Shown here: piece by piece, positions 58,986 through 64,000 of the stretch
Layout: every line of letters begins with the position of its first letter
Numbering within the stretch: position 1 is the first letter of the stretch
Assembly (NCBI GenBank): GCA_018350325.1
Contig: JAEVLN010000008.1
Location: forward strand, 1,736,001 to 1,800,000
Origin: Globodera rostochiensis
Taxonomy: Eukaryota; Nematoda; Chromadorea; Rhabditida; Heteroderidae
Length of the DNA: 64,000 nucleotides
Direction: 5' to 3'
Notes under the pieces: model-generated
What the model saw: the letters and a program-made list of their open reading frames with translations, nothing else
What the model was told of the DNA's origin: nothing
Database searches by the model: none
Position numbers and translations under genes: made by a program

Positions 58986-59562
58986 TCAATTTAAATTATG
59001 CTTAAATACAGTAAAATAGAGGGGATGGTGGGAAATACAAAGTGTTAATGGCATTAGCCCTCCTCAAATTTATACCGAAGAATTTTTAGTTGGCTGGAGT
59101 TGGAAAAGAGAATTAATGCATTTGATGAGCTCATTAATTATTCTTAATTGCTGAGTAAAGGAATGCGTCTAATTTTAAGCGGTGTAATTTTTGCTATTTT
59201 ATTTTATAACATTTTGTTTTATTTCCATTTATGTTTTCGTCCAAAAGTGTTTCGTGAATTGCCTCCCCCCAATTCCCCAATCTTCACAATTCCCTCCAAA
59301 AGGAGGCAACTTCGCCTGCCAAATCGTCCTTATTTGGGAAAGAATTGTCAGTGAATGGATATTTGTCATTAGCCTCAATTCGAGAGTGGTCGTCGTCCCG
59401 AAGCATTTGGAAAGGCACTCCCTCCGGACAAAAGCCTCAACAGTCCTTTCCCACCACCAAATAAATGGTCTTCCCCATTTTTTCCGAGGAATAAAATGAA
59501 TTCCATTTGATTTTACCCTCAAGCACCAACAGAGATGATCAACACCAAAATTGGTTGATTTA

Positions 59563-60354
59563 ATGGCACTTTCGATGCGTCTTCCCTCTGTGCGCTTCCT
59601 TACTTTAGCCATTTTGGCTTTTACTCTGATCAGTTGTGCCGTCGGCGTATCCTTCAGCACAGAACAATGGGTAGATCAGCTCAACGACGAAGAGCAACTG
59701 CGGAGTCTGTGCACGGACCATCTGAACATGCAAATAATGCGCGGAAGGGATTCGCCGATGGTAAAAAACGGGAAATAATAAAAACAATGAAATATTTACA
59801 GTTAAACAGCATGGTACGGCACAACATTATGTGCAACAACAATTTCTCTCATATGCTGCAGTCCAAACGTTACGAGGGCCTCGTTTGGCTCATGCAATCG
59901 ATGAACTTCTGCAAAATGCAAAAGGTCGTCGCGTACCATCGCGACTTCCAATTGGACTTTCTGCGCGCCGCTTATTCAATGGTCATTCATTCATTCATTC
60001 ATTTCGACATTCATTTGATCTTACAAATGAGACAAATTGTAGATTTGTCGCCGAACCGACAACATTGGAAAGTTGGTTTTAATAGAGTAAAGGGTACACT
60101 GAATCGAATTTTGCTTTAAAGATACCAGCTGTCCGACTATGCCGAAATTTTTCGGGTCAAATTTGAAAAATAGACAATTAGAAGAATGTTTTCAGATAAT
60201 CTTTGAGAGGAACTATGTGGAGAGAAGGGAGATTTGCGACCGGATGTTCAAACAGACAATTGACCTTTACAAACGCTGCCATGTGCCAAACATTGAAGAG
60301 GGCGAAGAGGAGCTCAAGGAGCTGAAGCAGTTTCTGGAGGCAATTCCGCCTTAG
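59563..60354 (+). CDS. Predicted secreted protein, ~170 residues
   Basis: Four exons join in frame: 59563-59760 (signal peptide RFLTLAILAFTLISCAVGVSF), 59802-59981 (LNSMVRHNIMCNNNFSHML ... FLRAAYSM), 60130-60156 (LSDYAEIFR) and 60196-60354 (IIFERNYVERREICDRMFK ... FLEAIPP). The mature product has about five cysteines, is helical and charged, and ends with an acidic segment (EEGEEELKELKQFLEA). No family recognised. Secretion is supported only by the signal peptide. Acceptors at 59801 (tttacag) and 60129 (taccag) were chosen because they alone keep frame. Confidence 0.58.
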
Positions 60355-60515
60355 AGAAAAAATAATGCCAAATTTAGCTTTGTATTAACATCAACAAGAA
60401 GCCTTTGACGATCGGTGTAAAGGCATTTTTCTTCCGATTCTCTCACACCTGTGAGGGAACCCACCGTTTCACTTTCCGCGAGTTTATCGACGAAAATCGG
60501 CCCTTGGGAATCGGT

Positions 60516-62964
60516 ATGGGCCAAGCGTTGGCCAGTGATGTGATGTTCGTCAACGAAATAAGGCAGGCGACCGGTTGGACGATTAGTAAATGTTGGGGTT
60601 CAGCAGTTACATAAAGACGATGGTCAAGTGGAAGAGTTCACTGCCCCATTTGGTGCTGAAGACGCGACTTCTGCTCCAACACTTCTCCCTGGCAGCTATT
60701 TGGCTGAAGCCTCACGTAAAAATGGTCTACAGGTTGAAGTTGAAGATGTGACAGTTTTGCCAACTTCTACCGTAATGTTTAGGTGCAAAATGTTTCAGGC
60801 GAACGAACGCTTTCAGGAAGAGGGCGACTCGGCGAATAATGGCACAGAGCCAACTGCCGTGGAAGAGCAGGCGCAAAGTGAGGCGGCTGAGAATGACTAC
60901 GGAAGGTCGGGGATGGGAGAGGAGGAAATGAAAGAGCTCAAAGAAAAGTGCAACAAACGGCCAAACGAACTAATTGAGGTGCCCGAGGGGCTGCAGTACG
61001 AAGACAGTGTCAGGTCGGTGCCATGGAATGGTCTCGAGTTGCCTAATCCTTACAAATTAGTACCTTCTCCACTCTGAGCGCCTGGGCCAGGCTGGGCTTG
61101 GGCTTGGAGATCGCACTTCTGTGCGGGATTTGCCTGAACACGACCATCCTCTCCGTGTTGCTCCATCACACCCGCCACCACTTGTCCACCGTGACGATTC
61201 TCTTCATCTTCAACATTTTATTTTCCAACGTCCTTTTTGTGGTTAGTCTTTTTGAATGCGATGTCCATCATCGTTTTAGCGAAATCGCTCGATTTAGGCC
61301 TCATTTTTATGTTTGTATTCGGACATTGTTTTGGATACGAAATACACAAATCCAAGCTCAAACTCCAGTCAAGAGGTGATCAGGAATCCATCATTCACGG
61401 ATGGATCAACAACGGTCGATTTGTTGTTTTTAAAGGTTGAGGAAGATCCTGGCGTTGGATCAACTGAGGATGAAGACCCAACAACGCCCCAATTGTTCAT
61501 CGCCGAAATACTGCAAATTCATTTGTACAAACCTTCCGAATTCCTGAAGAATTTGCTCCAGGAGACACTGCTTTCGTTGGCTCAGAATGGATCACTTCTT
61601 GGGCTAACAAATTTGCTAGTGTTGGTTTTGGTGGTGATCAATCGGTCAGTCCTTTCACCAGCAAAAAAAAATTATGGTGAAAGGGACTGATCAGCATTTT
61701 CTTAGTTCGATGAGTGGTAAAGGCATTCGGCTGTCTCGTGGCAAAGTGATCGCTGTGTTCGGTGGCGTTTGGCTGTTTCTCGTCGTCAGCCACGTGCTTT
61801 TCTCAGCACTTCAATACTTCGCCATTTCGCAACTGCACGAACTCTTAGAGCTGACCAGCAATCCCAGTCAATTTGCATGTCGACGGTACCCTTTTTTTTG
61901 TTAAATTCGATTAAAATTTGTTTTTGTCGAGCTTCTCAAAATGCAAATGAGGCCGATCCTTTCCTACGAATCATTGGATTTCCTAGCAGAAGTGCCAGCT
62001 TTATGGTCTACAAAGAGATTGGGGAGCGATGTGATCGTTTGGGCGTTTACCAGGATTTGGGCCACTTTCTGCTGAGGGGCCACACACTGTTCACGGTGGT
62101 GCTGCTGTCCATTTCTTTGGTCATCTTCGTGGTCACTGTGTATTGCCATCGTCGAGTCCAAAAGCAACATCATTTCTTAAACGCAAACGCAACGAACAGA
62201 AAAAACTCCGGCGGAGGAGAGGGTGGGGCGGAAAGTTCGGCCGGAAGCGGACTGAGGAGACGACGGTAGGTTCGAAATGGACTTGGATGGACAAAAATGG
62301 AATGACGACTCATTACATTTAACCTTTTACAGTGACTCGAGTCCATTTCGCAGACGGGAGACTTTATTCCAGACTCTGGTGCTTTCATTGTGCGTTTATT
62401 ATGCCTTTACTTGCTTTTGACTGACATTCATTGTTCGTCTTGTTTCATGACTGCCTTCTTCCTCTCGCTGTTCTCACAAAGTTTCATCGAAATGTACGTA
62501 ATGGTGGTGAACGACCGGCGTGAGGTTGCCTGGTGGGCTTCCGTCTATCAGCTTACTCGCATTGCCGCATTCATTGACCCGCTGTTCAACCCCGTGTTGG
62601 TCGCTGTCCGGACCCCAATCATCCGGAGACGGGTAAAATAAAGCGATCGATGCTGTCTGGTTCGAATATATTTTAAATTCCGTCCCTTTTGCCGACCCTT
62701 TTCCGTTCGTTCCTTCAGCTTCGTCTCTGTACGTACTCGGTGCTTCGCTTTCTCTGTGCCGTATTCTGCCCATGGTGTCGCCGCACCTCCCTTAGCCTTC
62801 AACGCAGAAAACGTCACCAGGATTCCATTGCGATAACCATGAAGACTTGGACGGAGAGGAAACGCTCGAGCGGCTCTCGAGGGGCGTCTTCGGCGTCCTA
62901 TTTGAGCTCCAACGAGTCGCGGAAGGCATTCAATTGGAAAAAGGCAAAATGTCAATGGTTTTAG
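60516..62964 (+). CDS. Rhodopsin-like G-protein-coupled receptor (orphan)
   Basis: A 7TM protein with a long N-terminus. The start at 60516 (MGQALASDVMFVNEIRQATG) is a choice; upstream coding-like sequence to 60389 lacks an ATG. The acidic extracellular part (60628-61011) is spliced to helix 1 (LGLEIALLCGICLNTTILSVLL, 61095). Helix 2 has ILFIFNILFSNVLFV (61204). A variable stretch with a long acidic loop (VEEDPGVGSTEDEDP) precedes helix 3 (LLGLTNLLVLVLVVINR, INR in place of DRY, about 61600). Helix 4: IAVFGGVWLFLVVSHVLF (61750). Helix 5: LFTVVLLSISLVIFVVTVY (62090). Helix 6: TLFQTLVLSLCVYYAFTCFF-type (62362, exon border uncertain). Helix 7: IAAFIDPLFNPVLVAVRTPIIRR, where NPVLV replaces NPxxY. 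A basic, Ser-rich tail ends at 62964. Ligand unknown. The stretch 61240-61440 (helices 2-3) is not resolved. Confidence 0.6.
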
Positions 62965-63584
62965 GACTTTTTGCATCTTTTTTTAGCTCATCCGTTCAAT
63001 ACGTCGGCCTGAAAACGGAACCAATTCACTCGCATAAAGCAACAAATTTGGAGTTTTCCATTTGATTAAATTTATTGCGTTAATTCTTCCTAATTGTTAT
63101 TCTGTATTTAAGAGGCTAAATGGCCGGCCATAAAAAATGTTCACGACAAATAAAAAGCTTTTGATGGTCCCAAAATTAATAATATTATTTTGGTTGTGGT
63201 CGGTGAAGTCGCCAAATTTGAAGTAAATGTGAACAATAATTTTGTGAGACTTAAATTAGAGCTTATTTAGTCTATATTAAAAAGTTTATGGATCGTTTTA
63301 GTTGGGATAAACCGACACAAAGCGAATGATTCATTTGTTAATTGATCAAATTCGCTCTTCCGTTTAAACAGCTGCTGATTTAGTCGTTATTTCGCTTGGG
63401 AAGTGAATTTGGCGGCCAAATAGACCGTTTCACTTTCTCAAAGCGATTGGCGGCCTTTTCCTTTCATTTTGTTAAAATAAAAATATTAAATTATTTATAT
63501 ATATGCTGCCACATTACTAATTAATTTTTTATCCTATTGTATTTTAAGTGTTTTCTACAAAACGTTCATCATATATTTTTTGAA
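62965..63584. other. Intergenic, AT-rich
   Basis: No gene is seen. AT-rich DNA between the GPCR stop and the next start, with several attaa/ttaat repeats. Confidence 0.5.
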
Positions 63585-64000
63585 ATGAATGGAAGCAATT
63601 TGGAAGCTGTCAGTGAAATTGAATTGATGCCGAAAATACGGGGTAAATTATTTTACGCCACAAAAAAATATATTTTTTGTAGATGTTTCGAAAGCTGAAC
63701 AATTGGAATTGGCAATCCGAAAAATGAACTTTTGCTATTGCCCCACTAATTCACACGGCGATCCCTTTGTTCAGTCGTCAAGCACCCAAACTTTGTGCGA
63801 AATAAATTCGATTCTTCCAATTTCTATGGGTTTTTTGGAAGAACTCGTCGAGTATTTTGGCACAGCAAATGGGCCAGTCTGTGAAAAAGTTTACCCGGCA
63901 CTTTTTGGGATTGTCAGCAATAAAATTTATGGGGATTTGTATCCGTTGGATAGCGACGATGGGACACAATGGCAGGGAATTGGGGAAGAAGCCTTCTCAA
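63585..64000 (+). CDS. Partial gene cut by the right edge
   Basis: Two exons: 63585-63642 (MNGSNLEAVSEIELMPKIR) and 63682 to the window end (DVSKAEQLELAIRKMNFCYCP ... MGFLEELVEYFGT ... NKIYGDLYPLDSDDG). The second is open to the last base, so the gene continues to the right. No signal peptide. Family not recognised. Confidence 0.55.

Overview
The window looks like nuclear DNA of a nematode, probably a plant-parasitic tylenchid close to the cyst nematodes. Genes are broken into many short exons (introns often 37-60 bp), base composition is AT-rich outside low-complexity tracts, and best-recognised products are animal proteins (IFT140/CHE-11, ZIP11, TMEM200, an H-NOX guanylate cyclase, galectin, EGF/ShKT, rhodopsin-like GPCR). 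Several introns need GC-AG borders to keep frame, a trait known to be raised in potato cyst nematodes. Genus is inference; nothing here fixes the species. All exon joins were made by eye.

Layout, left to right. 1-5 kb: last exon of an unidentified gene, a 17-bp minisatellite, then a ZIP11 zinc transporter (+). 5-10.5 kb: a small secreted Cys peptide (-), a TMEM200-like gene (+) with a 600-bp polypyrimidine intron, and a second secreted Cys peptide (+). 10.7-20.9 kb, all on the minus strand: a large SNTX-like/GTPase gene with a 14-copy minisatellite in one intron, a small unknown gene immediately upstream at operon-like spacing, a doubtful reading frame, and an EXPERA/EBP-like membrane protein. 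21-26.6 kb: a G/C-homopolymer array between divergent genes, a five-domain galectin-like gene (+), and a third Cys peptide (+). 27.2-29.6 kb: an unrecognised multi-exon gene (-). 29.6-32.6 kb is mostly empty, with tRNA-like remnants nearby. 32.6-36.5 kb (+): an EGF-ShKT-nitrobindin-like protein, a 250-bp MITE, a Cys-rich membrane-anchored protein, and an isochorismatase-like hydrolase. 38.8-42.7 kb: a three-finger C2H2 factor (+). 43.2-46.6 kb: an H-NOX soluble guanylate cyclase (+) with an 8-nt micro-exon. 47.7-58.1 kb: IFT140 (-), whose introns carry four separate repeat expansions, including a ~40-copy, 47-bp array. 58.5-59 kb: a short amidase/FAAH-like remnant (-). 59.6-63 kb: a secreted protein and an orphan GPCR (+), then a gene cut by the right edge.

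Two genes belong to ciliated-neuron biology: IFT140 (retrograde ciliary transport) and the guanylate cyclase (gas sensing). Most others are unrelated neighbours. The most distinctive property is structural: nearly every large intron or intergenic gap is filled with a minisatellite or homopurine-homopyrimidine array, while the exons on each side stay intact.
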